NCBI GenBank assembly: GCA_030581615.1
Contig: JAKTTT010000012.1
Location: 248,001 to 312,000, forward strand
Source: Alloascoidea africana
Lineage: Eukaryota; Ascomycota; Alloascoideomycetes; Alloascoideales; Alloascoideaceae
Direction: 5' to 3'
DNA length: 64,000 nt
The notes beneath the pieces are model-generated. The model did no database searches. It saw only the letters and a program-made list of their open reading frames with translations, and had not been told where the DNA came from. Positions 45,875 to 56,661 of this stretch are shown one piece after another; within the stretch, counting starts at the first letter, position 1; the number at the start of each line of letters is the position of its first letter. The translations under genes and the position numbers were made by a program.

Positions 45875-47059
45875 ATGGGCTCTTTCGCGAGGCTGCACGG
45901 AAAGCTCTTCTTTCTCGCAAATGTGCCCGCCGTGGCGAGGAATCCGCGCCCGCTGGTTTTTGGTTCCTGGCTCGCGGGCCTCAGTCGGCATGTTCAGGCT
46001 CGCGCTGGGCACACTGGCCCGTCCACGATTTCCAATATGGAGCCCACGATGAAAATGCTCGGATCGCAGAGCAGTAGGCCTGGGCTCGCCTCCCGCTCGT
46101 TCTTCACGCAGAACGGTCCACAGACTCTGGCAGCCCGAATGCTGCCTCCGATAGGCAGATCTCTGTTTGGCGGTGGGAAAGCAGGAACCGCGAAGCAGCG
46201 GATAGGACTGGGATCAGGATTCGCACAAACCTCGGTCTTCTTTCGCAGTGGCAGGCCCATGGCCACGTTCAGAGACACGGCCTTCTCTGCGTTCAAGAAA
46301 GGCCCCAAGAACCGCAGAGGCCAGGGCAGCAATAACCGCGGGTGGTGGCCAAGTCTCAAGAGCCCGATCATCTTCACGGTGCTCTTTTGTACTGCGACGA
46401 CCTTTCTGATGCCCTATGCTTTCCGATACACACCGCTCCATCATTTCCAGAAGCACCCTCGCCAGCTGGTCTACGCCCTGCTGGGTATCAACGTGGGCGT
46501 GTTCCTGCTGTGGAAGATCCCCCGGTACTGGCAATTCCTCTACAGGTACTTTCTGCTCGAAAAAGATGCCCGCTTCAACAACTGGAGTATGATAGCTTCT
46601 GCCTTCAGCCACCAGGAGCTCATCCATCTGGGCTGCAACATGCTGGCCCTGTACTCGATCGGCGGTGCCCTCGTGTCCCAGGTCGGCGCAGCCTCGTTCA
46701 CCACGATGTATCTGAACGGGGCCGCGGTCTCGTCGCTGGCCTCGCTGGCCGCCCCGTTCCTCGTAGGCGGCGCCGCGATCCCTTCGCTGGGCGCCAGTGG
46801 AGCTCTTTTCACCGTGTTTGGCACCTTTGCCTACATCTTTCCCGCTTCCAAAATGCTCTTTTTCGTCGTCCCCGGAAGCGCCTGGACGTTTTTCCTGCTT
46901 TCAGTGGTCTGGAACGCCGCTGGGATGCGCTTTCGATGGGCAGGACTCGACTATGCCGCCCATCTCGGCGGATCCGTCGTGGGACTGGTTTACGGCTACA
47001 TTATTGATGAGAAGCGGAAACGGCGAATGCAGCAGAGAGTTGTCTTTTTCGGAAGATGA
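45875..47059 (+). CDS. PCP1: Mitochondrial rhomboid protease (Pcp1/PARL)
   Basis: Intramembrane serine protease of the mitochondrial inner membrane; yeast Pcp1 processes Mgm1 and Ccp1. The ATG at 45875 (CACCATGG) is chosen over an in-frame extension lacking an ATG; product 394 residues, no intron. The N-terminal 150 residues are basic, rich in R, S, G and F, and look like a mitochondrial presequence. The rhomboid domain shows HQELIHLGCNMLALYSIGG, then GASGALFTVFG with catalytic Ser308, and DYAAHLGGSVVGLVYGY with catalytic His363. Codon use is markedly GC-rich compared with most of the window. Confidence 0.94.
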   Translation: MGSFARLHGKLFFLANVPAVARNPRPLVFGSWLAGLSRHVQARAGHTGPSTISNMEPTMKMLGSQSSRPGLASRSFFTQNGPQTLAARMLPPIGRSLFGGGKAGTAKQRIGLGSGFAQTSVFFRSGRPMATFRDTAFSAFKKGPKNRRGQGSNNRGWWPSLKSPIIFTVLFCTATTFLMPYAFRYTPLHHFQKHPRQLVYALLGINVGVFLLWKIPRYWQFLYRYFLLEKDARFNNWSMIASAFSHQELIHLGCNMLALYSIGGALVSQVGAASFTTMYLNGAAVSSLASLAAPFLVGGAAIPSLGASGALFTVFGTFAYIFPASKMLFFVVPGSAWTFFLLSVVWNAAGMRFRWAGLDYAAHLGGSVVGLVYGYIIDEKRKRRMQQRVVFFGR

Positions 47060-47125
47060 GACGAGCTGGGCGTGCAGAGTTGGTTATTCCATTGTATGTA
47101 AATATTTATAGTAGATAGAATCTCA

Positions 47126-47683
47126 TTATTCGGGCTCTTTAATAAGCCCTTCCTTGACAACATAATTCGTCCCTTCTCTCTCAGCTACCAGACCCATTGG
47201 ATCCCATTCCTCCCGCGGCGTGGAAGTGTCTTTCCTGCTCAACTCTTCAAATGTCATCGGGCTGGGGTCTGCCACCAGCCGTCCTAATGGTCTCTCGACT
47301 ACCGTCGTGTCAACCGAGTGCACATGGCGGAGAAATGCCAATTGGTTCTGTAAAATCTGTACCATTTTGTCGTATTCACTTGCTTCTTCAGGGACACAAA
47401 GTCCAGAGAGCTTCATCAGCTTCGGTAAAATATCGGAAAGATGTTTGTATTCCGCATCGTCTGCCTCACCGGCTTCAATACTCTGGTTCTCGCCCACAGA
47501 TACCAGATCTTGGATAGACCATTGTGTAGATTCAAGCACTTGAATAATGTCTTGTTCTCCCTGAGTGTGCGAATTCCACCGCACAAACACATCGTTATTG
47601 CAATATTTCAGAACATTTGTACTCCTAACCAAACATCTCGAAGACAATAGAAGCCCCGACCTCCTTGCCAAACAAGATAGCAT
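47126..47683 (-). CDS. GatC/GatF-like subunit of mitochondrial Glu-tRNA(Gln) amidotransferase
   Basis: 185 residues, no intron. The complex turns Glu-tRNA(Gln) into Gln-tRNA(Gln) in mitochondria, and this small subunit stabilises GatA/GatB. An R/S-rich N-terminus (MLSCLARRSGLLLSSRCLVR) is a likely targeting peptide. The core holds WSIQDLVS, then LPKLMKLSGLCVPEE, QILQNQLAFLRHVHSVDTT and PLGRLV. This is the LSGL...L..QL.F...V pattern of fungal GatC/GatF (Gtf1, Gta3) proteins. Short and divergent families make the GatC versus GatF choice uncertain. It is divergent from NOP7 (195 bp apart). Confidence 0.75.
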   Translation of the reverse strand: MLSCLARRSGLLLSSRCLVRSTNVLKYCNNDVFVRWNSHTQGEQDIIQVLESTQWSIQDLVSVGENQSIEAGEADDAEYKHLSDILPKLMKLSGLCVPEEASEYDKMVQILQNQLAFLRHVHSVDTTVVERPLGRLVADPSPMTFEELSRKDTSTPREEWDPMGLVAEREGTNYVVKEGLIKEPE

Positions 47684-47878
47684 TTTTTTGCATATATCCA
47701 GACTTGTTCTCTTTTATGTCCACACTCAATGGCTCAAACTAAAACAGTTACCCTGCCAGCAAAGACTTTTTGTTCATGACGCTTCCGGGTAACACCTCAT
47801 CTTCTACGAAGAAAGTTTTGTACTTGAAAAAAAAAAATCTTTCACATTTTTCATCTGAATTGATAGATACTGGTCAAG

Positions 47879-49798
47879 ATGGCGATGAAAAAAAAGCACC
47901 AGTCGGGTGCTGCCAAGAATTTCATAACCAGAACTCAGGCAGTCAAGAAACTTCAAGTCTCTTTGGCAGACTTTCGGTGTGTATCTTTTTTGTGTTTTGT
48001 TTCTTGTTCTTGGATCTGGGATTCTGGTAGTTCTAACATGTTTTAAAGACGGCTATGTATTTTTAAAGGGATTTATCCAAGGGAACCAAGAAATAAAAAG
48101 AAGGCAAACAAGGGCTCGACTGCTCCTACCACTTTCTACTATGCGAAAGATGTTCAGTATCTGATGCACGAGCCAATTTTGCAAAAGTTCCGTGAACACA
48201 AGACATTTGCCAAAAAATTGACAAAGGCACTGGGAAGAGGAGAAGTGAGCGATGCAAAGCGACTTGACGATAACCGGCCCATGTATAGACTGGACCATGT
48301 TGTTAAGGAAAGGTATCCAACGTTTATCGATGCGCTTAGGGACATTGATGATGCTCTCAGTATGCTGTTTCTTTTTGCCGCGATGCCTGCAACTGATCGA
48401 ATCTCAAAAAGAGTTACAGAGGATGCCGATCGGATCTGTAACCAATGGATGGCATTTGTGGCTAGAGAACATCTTCTGAGAAAGTGCTTTGTGAGTATCA
48501 AGGGCACTTACTACCAGGCCGAGATAAAGGGAGTCAGCATTCTCTGGCTTGTTCCTTTCAAATTCCCTCAGTATTTACCTTCTGATGTGGACTTTAAGAT
48601 CATGTTAACGTTTCTCGAGTTTTACACTACTCTGCTCAAATTTGTGCTCTACAGGCTCTACACCGAGGCTGGGTTGAACTTTCCTCCACAGGTTGATAGA
48701 AAGAGATTGGCAGGTGTGGGTGGAATCAGCGCTTACGTGCTCGAGGCAAAGGAGTCTGGCATAAAGTCTATATTGCCAAGCGCTGAAAAAACTTTGACTG
48801 ATTCGTCCAAAGTGAAAGAGGTTGGCACAATTGAAATTACCAAAGCCATTGCAGCTGACGCTAAAGGTGAAAAAGACGCTGAAGGAAAAGATGACGAAGA
48901 GGACGTGGATGAGGAAGATGAAGATGAAAAATTGGACACATTCACTGTTGTCCAAGGGAAAAGCACCACGGTTGTGGACTCTCTAGAACAGCCCACTGGC
49001 CAACAAGATTCTCGGGCAAATCTCCTAGGCAGATTTGTTTTTTACATCGGACGAGAAGTTCCTCTGGATATTCTCGAGTTTCTCATTTCGGCTTGCGGAG
49101 GCACTGTTGTATCTGAAGCAGCGCTCGATGAACTGCTAGAGCATGATGAAGATGAGCCCTCTAATGCTGCTTTACAGATCAAAGTTAATCTCTCAAAAGT
49201 GACACACCAGATATGCGACAGACCAGGAATCCCTAAAAAAGTACCAGGCAGAACCTATGTGCAACCGCAATGGGTCTTTGATTCCGTCAACAAGGGAGAA
49301 CTTTTGCCTGTGAATCAGTACGCTCCTGGTGAGACTTTACCTCCACATTTGAGTCCTTGGGGTGATGCTGGTGGTTATGATCCTGAGGCGCAATTGAGTG
49401 AAGGTGAGCACAGCGATGAAGAGTCAGAAGAGGGTGAGGCAGAGGATGAAGAAGCAGAGGATGAGGTTATGGAAGACGAAGAGGAGGATGAAGATGTGCT
49501 GAATCAACGTGAAATTGAATTAGAAGCTGCTGGTGTAAATTATTCAGAAGCCAAAAAGCTGGCTGATGAGAAGAGTAACAAGAAAAAGAACAAAAAGAGA
49601 TCAGTGACGACTCCCGAAAGCGAAGCCAAACAAGAAAAAGATCTTAAGATGATGATGATGTCCAACAAGCAGAAAAAGCTGTACAAGAAGATGCAATACG
49701 GAATCGACAAGAAGGAATCAAGGCAGGAAGAACTGAGAAAAAAGAGGAGAAAGATAGAAAGCAACAAGGCGAAACTGAACAAGTCAAGTCGAAAGTAG
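47879..49798 (+). CDS. NOP7: Pescadillo homologue, ribosome biogenesis factor Nop7
   Basis: Component of the PeBoW (Nop7-Erb1-Ytm1) complex for 60S subunit maturation in the nucleolus. Exons 47879-47976 and 48049-49798 join to 615 residues (72-nt intron, GTGTGT donor, TTCTAAC branch). The splice falls inside the invariant [20 protein letters not shown]. The pescadillo domain includes [38 protein letters not shown] and [15 protein letters not shown]. An acidic stretch follows, then a BRCT domain starting at [19 protein letters not shown] and including [12 protein letters not shown]. The C-terminus is acidic, then lysine-rich (NKKKNKKRS), as usual for the family. Confidence 0.95.
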
Positions 49799-49886
49799 AA
49801 ACCAATGTATTGTTTTGTTTTGTCATTTCATTATTTACCTTTAAAATACAACTATTGTAAAGATGTTATTCTTAATTTCGTTAATG

Positions 49887-50792
49887 CTACCCCACTCTAG
49901 AACTCATTGCATTTCGTTCGGGGATTTGTAAGTTGAAAAGATCCGAAAGTTCGTGTTTTACACGCTCCAGTTCCTTTGTGCCTGTTTTAATGCTCTCCAG
50001 ATCCGTCATCTTTGCAATGTTCACATACGCCTTTACCATAAGCGTACCCGATGGATCGACAAGTGAAATATTGGAAAAGGGAATCTGACCGTCTATTACA
50101 TGCGCTTTTGCCTTCACGTTATCCGCATTTGTATTCATATGTTCATTGTTGTCCATGTCTATCATCACTGCATCAGAATCGACTGGCTTTGCTCTAGATA
50201 CATATTTGTATAGTCGAAAGATTTCAATCACAACACAGCCGTAATAAAATCGATATCCCTTGTTCCAGTGCTCGAATGTAAACGTGTATCCCAAGCTGTG
50301 CACGTATTCAAACGGGTTTCCTTCCTCGATAGTGCATTCGAAAATGGACTGTGAAGAGACGGTTTTCTTGCCCGCCAATGGCACATCACTCACAGATATA
50401 GTCCTACTTGAATATTAGCCAAGAACTCAATTGTACTTTCAGATTCGTATTCCGTCTCACCATTTCTTGTCGTGAGGTAACTTCTCCATCCGATCTGTGT
50501 AGCTCTGTACTACCAAATTGGACTCACCCTCCAAGCCATTGAAGGATTCTTCTTCTCTCACCACGCAACCAGCCGCCAACTCGCCCTTGGCCGTCAGATT
50601 GATCCTCCGCAACTCTCCAACCTGAGCACCCCCTACAGGCGACTGCGAAGAATTGCTGACCAAGGGTTGGAATACAGCAGTATGTGTGAAATGTGACGCA
50701 GGCCTCATTCCAGTTAGGGCCATCAGCGTCTGGAGGACGACGGGCTGCTGGCCGGTGGAGAAGGATGAGACCAAAGAGAGCTGCTGGACCAT
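49887..50792 (-). CDS. MED18: Mediator complex subunit 18 (Med18/Srb5)
   Basis: Head-module subunit of Mediator that links activators to RNA polymerase II. Exons 50461-50792 and 49887-50403 (57-nt intron, GTGAGA donor, GCTAAT branch) join in frame to 282 residues. The start MVQQLSLVSSF matches the usual beginning of Med18; an in-frame extension upstream has no ATG. The family pattern continues with MRPASHFTHTAVFQP, then SYTDRMEKLPHDKKWTISVS across the splice, SLGYTFTFEHWNKGYRFYYG and IEIFRLYKY. It ends with VKAYVNIAKMTDLESIKTG. It is divergent from ERG24, sharing 222 bp. Confidence 0.85.
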
Positions 50793-51014
50793 CTTTGAAT
50801 TGCTGCTGCGGTGCTTTCCTCGCCCGTTTCTTTCTCTTTGGCTTGCTTCCACTTTTGTCTGCTAGGATCTGATTTCGTTTTCTTCGTTTACACGGCAGGG
50901 TAACCCCAGGAGCATCTGATTTCGCTGTTGGAGCTTTTCAATGCTGGATCTGCCCTCCGCTTCTAGCCATCTTCCTCTCTTTCCTTCTCTAATTCTCTTT
51001 CAGAAATTTGCAAC
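50793..51014. promoter_or_regulatory. Bidirectional promoter of MED18 and ERG24
   Basis: 222 bp between divergent ATGs. The ERG24 side ends in a pyrimidine-rich leader (TCTTCCTCTCTTTCCTTCTC near 50970-50990). No clear sterol-response element or TATA box was recognised by eye. Confidence 0.5.
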
Positions 51015-52352
51015 ATGGCTAAGGAAGGGAATAAACAGATTCTGAACCCACGGTCCACCCACCGCGAGTTCGGTGGTGCCATTGGCGCACTGGGTATAAC
51101 TGTGGGCCTTCCAACGTTGATCCACCTGATGTATCTCACGTGTAACTCCGATGGGTGCCCAGCTTCTCTCCATTCTCTAGAAGACGTTAAAGCGCAAATC
51201 CTGGCAAATTGGCCCGGTCTGAACGCTTTGTTACTGGATTTTAGTGTCTGGGAGGCGTATTTGCTATGGTTCATCTCACTTTCTGTGCTGGATCAGGTCC
51301 TACCTGGCGCGAGTTTAAATGGTCTGCCTCTCCGGGATGGCACAACTCTCCAGTACAAGTTCAATGGAGTTCCTCTAATTGCCCTCACCTTGGCATTGCT
51401 GATTGCTAGATTTGTTGCTACTGAAGGAGCAATGCCCGAATTGGTATTTGTCTATGACAAGCTCTTGCCCTTGACCACAGTTGTAACCGTTTTCTCTTTT
51501 CTGCTCTCGGTTTATGTCCATGTTGTCTCATTTTTCCCATTGAAAACTCCGAACGGTTTGGGTACAAGAGAGCGAATTCTGGCGCTTGGAGGAAATACAG
51601 GAAACCAATTTTACGATTGGTTTATTGGCCGAGAACTAAACCAGAGAATTGGAAGTTACGATATCAAACTATTTTGTGAATTGAGGCCTGGTTTACTGCT
51701 CTGGCTTGTCATCAACCTTGCAATGGCTCATCATCAATATCAAGAGTTGGGTTACATAACCGATTCTATGCTTGTGGTTGTTGCTCTACAAGGGTTTTAT
51801 GTGATTGAGGGCATATTCAGCGAGAAAGGTCTTCTCAGTATGATAGACATAACGATGGACGGTTTTGGGTTCATGCTTGCGTTTGGTGATCTTGCTTGGG
51901 TCCCCTTTAGCTATTCTCTGCAGGCAAGATATCTGGCTGAGAATCCTTTGACTCTGGGCTTACTTCCAAGTTTGGGGATCGTTGCTCTGAAATTCTTAGG
52001 TTACTTCATATTCCACGGAGCAAACTCGCAGAAGGCGAAATTCAAAATGAACGATCCTTCGACAAAGCACCTCAAGTACATCAGTACTCCAACTGGCAGC
52101 AAGTTGATCATTTCCGGATGGTGGGGAATGTCCCGACACATCAACTACTTTGGAGACTGGCTAATGGCTCTGGCCTGGTGTCTACCAACTGGTTTTAATA
52201 CGCCGACCACATATTTTTACCCCATCTATTTCGCCAGTCTTTTAATCCATAGACAGATGAGAGATGAGGCAAAGTGCGCTGACAAGTACGGAAAGACATG
52301 GGATGAGTACACTAAATTGGTTCCATACAAAATAATCCCATATATCTACTAA
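51015..52352 (+). CDS. ERG24: Delta(14)-sterol reductase
   Basis: ER enzyme that reduces the C14-C15 double bond left by Erg11 in ergosterol synthesis; the target of morpholine fungicides. It has 445 residues and no intron. It is highly hydrophobic, with about eight or more membrane segments. Family motifs are REFGGAIGALGI near the N-terminus, then NGLPLRDGTTLQYKFNG, then GRELNQRIGSYDIKLFCELR with RPGLLLW. The C-terminal catalytic region has KLIISGWWGMSRHINYFGDW, LPTGFNTPTTYFYPIYFASL and a final YTKLVPYKIIPYIY, the usual ending of Erg24/Erg4 reductases. Erg4 is excluded by the overall motif match and length. Confidence 0.95.
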   Translation: MAKEGNKQILNPRSTHREFGGAIGALGITVGLPTLIHLMYLTCNSDGCPASLHSLEDVKAQILANWPGLNALLLDFSVWEAYLLWFISLSVLDQVLPGASLNGLPLRDGTTLQYKFNGVPLIALTLALLIARFVATEGAMPELVFVYDKLLPLTTVVTVFSFLLSVYVHVVSFFPLKTPNGLGTRERILALGGNTGNQFYDWFIGRELNQRIGSYDIKLFCELRPGLLLWLVINLAMAHHQYQELGYITDSMLVVVALQGFYVIEGIFSEKGLLSMIDITMDGFGFMLAFGDLAWVPFSYSLQARYLAENPLTLGLLPSLGIVALKFLGYFIFHGANSQKAKFKMNDPSTKHLKYISTPTGSKLIISGWWGMSRHINYFGDWLMALAWCLPTGFNTPTTYFYPIYFASLLIHRQMRDEAKCADKYGKTWDEYTKLVPYKIIPYIY

Positions 52353-52483
52353 ATAGCATCACCAAGGGAAGCTTTTTTTTCGCGATTATTCTTATTTCTA
52401 TGTTGCAAAAAGATGAAGTATAGATGGGGATGCAGATAGCCCGTCAAAGAGTTGAAGGTTGTAAACAATCATTAGTGGTAAAA

Positions 52484-53392
52484 TCATTGCTGTTTATTTG
52501 CAAGTATTTCAGGTTGTTTCTCAAAGGATTTGTAACTGATTTGCAAGCTCGAAGTCCATTGAAGTGCAATCGAGAGAACGCTCACCAGGAAAAGAGCTAC
52601 AATAGTCCCCATGAAAATCCCAGGCGTGAAAAATTGATATTTGGTGAATAAATTGTTAGGTCCATTCTCATCAGTTCCATTTTTGGAGCCGTTTTTGCTT
52701 TCTCTAGATGGATTCTGGTAAACAATTGTAGGACGTGCTTCTTTACCACTGGTGCTGCTCTCTGCGACAGGTGTTGAAATGTAAACCAGAAGCAGATTTT
52801 CTCGACCAAGAGTACTTAAAACAGACTCCAAGGTAAGGTCATTTGCTTCGACGGTCTCGACTCGCTCTGCAACAGAGGCTGATAAAGCATCCAAGTTTAC
52901 CAAAACCACTGGCTTTTTGTCTTCTTTGAGAGGGATTTCAACCTTATCTGAATTGTTGATTTTGACTTTGAGTATATCAGAATCAGCAGCACAGTTTTCT
53001 CCGATATAGCTTGCAATATCTTCAATCGAAACAGAATTTTTTTCGTCTTGAGCAACGTTTGGGACTATAGCCACCTTATCTTCCCTGGCAGCATTGACCA
53101 AGCCAGCAAAGCTTGGGCTGGACTTTGCAAGAGACAGATCCAATCCCTCAACGCCTGGCTGCTCGACAAACAAAAATCTATCCAGTCCACCGCAATTCTG
53201 ATCAATTGTATCGTGGACAAGATCGGTGAATTCCTGGGCCGACAATGCAAAGGAACCTTTCAAGGAGTCGTCCTCACTCTTCACTTCACCACCGTTTGTA
53301 CGAAGAACGACACCCAAAAACCCGCTTTGTAACCCACATACCGCACTGATATCAATTGAAGCAAGCAGCAGTAATTTTAAAAATGACTTCAT
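52484..53392 (-). CDS. BIG1/VOA1-like ER membrane protein with Ac45-type transmembrane domain
   Basis: 302 residues, no intron. There is a signal peptide (MKSFLKLLLLASIDISAVCG), a luminal domain of about 230 residues and one membrane segment at about 253-275. The latter lies in the family block YQFFTPGIFMGTIVALFLVS followed by LQISYKSFEK. The tail ends NKQQ. This C-terminal pattern is that of BIG1 (ER protein needed for beta-1,6-glucan synthesis) and of VOA1 (V-ATPase V0 assembly), which share the Ac45/VOA1 transmembrane domain. Length favours BIG1 slightly. It converges on ERG24. Confidence 0.75.
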   Translation of the reverse strand: MKSFLKLLLLASIDISAVCGLQSGFLGVVLRTNGGEVKSEDDSLKGSFALSAQEFTDLVHDTIDQNCGGLDRFLFVEQPGVEGLDLSLAKSSPSFAGLVNAAREDKVAIVPNVAQDEKNSVSIEDIASYIGENCAADSDILKVKINNSDKVEIPLKEDKKPVVLVNLDALSASVAERVETVEANDLTLESVLSTLGRENLLLVYISTPVAESSTSGKEARPTIVYQNPSRESKNGSKNGTDENGPNNLFTKYQFFTPGIFMGTIVALFLVSVLSIALQWTSSLQISYKSFEKQPEILANKQQ

Positions 53393-55648
53393 TGTACTCT
53401 GATGGCCCGTAAGGAGGTGGCTGAAACAGAAGAAATGTTGAGAGCTGTAGGCTAGTGGAGGGAGATATGGGAGGGTGGTTGATGAGAGAAGGCGGGGTAA
53501 CGTGAACTGGTCTCTACCTTTGAATTGATTATCATTCTCTGATTCTTACATTATATTCTCTAGACATTGTCTGTGAGATTTTTCGAATGCTTTATTTTAT
53601 ATATGCTTTTTAAAGGAGCATATAGAACATGGATTCCCAGCGTTGTGATCATCATTGGTCTAGATCTAGATTTGGTACCACATAAAGACGAGGGACAAGC
53701 GATATGGTTTGAGCTGGTGGAATCCTATCTCTGAGCTTTGAGAGTTTGGCAATAACTGTCAAGTTTGCCATGAGGTCAGCCTCTAAACCTAACACCAAAG
53801 GTAGGCCGTGACCATCTCGAAGTTTTTTTGACAGCTGGTTTTTTAGCTATACAGCCATGAGCTCTACTATTCTTGAAAAGTCTGATTTGTTCCCTATCAA
53901 GTAAGTAAGGTTATGGGGAGGCCAGAATGCCGTCAGTGCTCAAAACTCTTTTAACAACTGCCAACAAAAAACTGCTGTAAAACATGCAGAACAATCAGAT
54001 GAAAAATTGTAAGTATTATTTACTCTATTGTTGGCAAATATTTTGTTCCTCGGCTTTATTAATTTGGTTTTTAGACCAGATCAAGATTTTGTATCGAATG
54101 CAGCAGAGTTCCTGCTCTTCTCAACAGGTTTATTTTTTGAAATTATATTTATTTTACTTGAACTTTCTATTTTTAAAATCAAATTGTTTGTTCTTTTCTT
54201 GTTGAGTAGTGTTGCATTGGCAAAAACTAATCATGGTATCGTGAACTGGGTTAGGCTTTTGCCCTTTCGTTTACTCATAATTTCTCGCGGTTGATTTTTT
54301 ATACAAAACTGCCTAGCACTTGTTTTTGTTAAAAAGGTGATTGAAGTACATAGAATTAACTCAATTTTCAATCGAAATTCTTTTAATTTTCTTATATTTT
54401 TTTACCTCTTATTGGCGCTTTAAGGACCAGATCTTTGTTCTTGGAGAGAAAAAACAATAGTTTCTATTACTCAGACTCAGTTGCCAAAAAAAAAAGCTGT
54501 TAGAGTTGAGGTGAAAGATCTATGATTTGATAAAGTGGTTTTGAAGCAGTGCTTGGGATAACAATTCTGGAGCTGTTGACACTGATAGAGCTAATACGAT
54601 TTACTGGGAGGCAACAGGCAATCAGGCAACAGATTTTAACCTACTAACAGCAAAGTATCGAATAATTACTAGTTCCCTTTACTCTCCAAACCACAGTAGT
54701 TGTTCAGAGACTGCAATTAAACGGGTCTGGCAAGGAATCTTACTGGTGAAGACACTATCTAACACAGAAATATGATGCAACTATTGGTCTGTTTATCAAA
54801 CCAATAATTACACATTTACATTGATTAAAAAAAATCGGCTCTACATTCTCTTGGTATGTTGAAGTTTTTTTTCTTTTTGAGAATTATCTCAATTCCTCCT
54901 CTCTTTCAGGAAATCCTAAACTTATCGTTTGACAGTTTAAAAGGGTATCTGGTCATATATTTTTTCATCTAGTTCAATACCATTATTGCTGATTTTGAGG
55001 ATGAGCTTCTCCCGGAGCACTGTTATAGTCGCTGGATTACAGAATCTAGTTGTTAGGAGTTTGGTCCGTGAAAGTAGTCTGTAAAAAGCTTGATCTATTA
55101 GAAATGAGAGAGACTCCTCTTATGTAGACAGAACTATGTAGCTAACAATTAAGGTGGTTGGTAAGAGGTTGGATAGGTCTCAGAGAGTGGCTGGCTTGCA
55201 TACCAAAAGTAGTAAGACAATCCTTGTGAGTGATAAGCCATCTCATTGTAACAAGCACCTTATAGGGCTATTATCGTTAAACAACCTGCATGGTTATTAC
55301 TTGTAGATCTGGAAACAGCCATCATTTGTTTCCGCCATAGCGATATTAAATTTAGTGAAGAAAATGAGAACCTTATTAACTTTCAAACCGTAAAACCTCA
55401 GTTTTGGATCTCACATGCATCAATATAAATATGTAAGTCTGAGGTTTGTTGATCTTGTAACAGACGGGTCATGCGTGGAGTAGAATAAAAGCCTTGATTC
55501 AGCACTCGCAGGTTCTGGTTTCAGTTTAATAAGTTTGTATTAAGCAACCAACGGAAGAGCACTATGTATCTCAATAGAAAACTTCATTAATTAAACAGAA
55601 TTTCCCGCTTTAGGATGATTATCAGCATATTTTCAAAAGAAAAAAGTA
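53393..55648. other. AT-rich interval with a possible small spliced gene
   Basis: Mostly featureless AT-rich sequence between the BIG1-like gene and tRNA-Tyr. At 53857 an ATG opens a short frame (MSSTILEKSDLFPI) ending at a strong donor GTAAGT (53901). A frame can be followed through about 53937-54009 and, after another GTAAGT and a TTTTTAG acceptor, an exon encoding DQDFVSNAAEFLLFST. The first intron would be just 36 nt and no family is recognised, so this stays a weak candidate. Nothing else of note was seen before the tRNA. Confidence 0.25.
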
Positions 55649-55747
55649 CTCCCGGTGGCCCAGTTGGCTAAGGCGCGAGACTGTAATGGTTCTCTCTTGA
55701 GGAGTTTAGTAATCTTGAGATCGGGTGTTCGACTCACCCCCGGGAGA
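55649..55747 (+). tRNA. tRNA-Tyr (anticodon GUA) with a 25-nt intron
   Basis: Cloverleaf read directly. Acceptor CTCCCGG (55649-55655) pairs with CCGGGAG (55740-55746), and A55747 is the discriminator. The A box is TGGCCCAGTTGG. Anticodon stem CGAGA pairs with TCTTG (one G-U), loop CTGTAAA, anticodon GTA at 55683-55685. The intron 55687-55711 lies one base 3' of the anticodon, the canonical site. T arm GGGTG-TTCGACT-CACCC. The mature sequence closely resembles yeast tRNA-Tyr, which also carries an intron there. Confidence 0.97.
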
Positions 55748-55754
55748 TTTTTTT
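55748..55754 (+). terminator. RNA polymerase III terminator of tRNA-Tyr
   Basis: Seven consecutive T residues begin directly after the discriminator base, a standard Pol III stop signal. Confidence 0.85.
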
Positions 55755-56661
55755 CTGTTATAGAATTGAGATTTTATTGTATGAATTAATAGGTTGAGAT
55801 TGTTTTCCTTCTTTTTCCCTCTTCTTTCCAAATAAGTTGGTACTAAAAATGAAGAGGGATACTGCTATTCCCAAGAAACATTTTATCTACTTTGGTTTTG
55901 CAAGCAGCAGATTTTTTTTTAATTTGATATTTTGAGTGCTTAAGAGAACTTTGAACATATCTGTTGTGATGCTAACGGCAAGGACAGAAACGTAAGATAA
56001 GTGATTTACTATGTTTGATGATATCCAGTTTTATTTGTGTACTGTTTAGCTCTGAATTTCTACCGTTTCGAGTATCAAGTATTACCTTCTATTTACAAAA
56101 GTTGGTTACATGCCGAAACAAAGCTTATCCATAGATAAAGAGAGATAAACAGTGCAAGTAGGTCTATGTTGTTGGCTTGACTATATGAGATGGTATGGCC
56201 TCTACCAATTGTTATTGATTGTTGCATGTGAAGGTCCCTGATGGTATTTGATTGAATTTTTTTTCCCATTGACAATCAGATTCAATCACATCAGTTGATA
56301 TCGATGGATCTGAATCAATCAATCAATTCTGCTGGAAGCCTTCCCATTGCTCCTCAGACAGTTCTCATTACTTCTAATGCTTAAAATTCTGACCACGCCA
56401 AATTCGAGGACTTTGGAATTTGTCCATAGTGCCTTTTGAAGCTTGTTCCTTAATGGTAATTACTTCCTAAGTCTTGTTTCAACCGTCTCTCTTTTCTGGT
56501 TGATCTAAGATAAGTAGCCTTCAGTTTCCAGGATGTCTTGGATTTCTCTATCGTAGTTGTCAATTGAATCATTTAGTCCACTTGCCAGCATATAGAAGGG
56601 TTTTGGATCTCCGATTTATAGACCTCAGACCAGAAGGGTTAACTATATTTTGATTATTAGC
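55755..56661. other. Intergenic stretch after tRNA-Tyr
   Basis: About 900 bp without a supportable gene. Minus-strand short frames exist near 56093-56275 and 56520-56640. One of these reads as DPKPFYMLASGLNDSIDNYD on the minus strand and slightly recalls the N-terminus of a Tlg1-like SNARE, but it has no start codon and no SNARE motif follows. Confidence 0.4.

Noticed and set aside
56520-56640. Minus-strand frame resembling the N-terminus of a Tlg1/syntaxin-6 SNARE
   Set aside because: No start codon in a compatible phase, only about 34 codons, and no SNARE motif or membrane anchor downstream.
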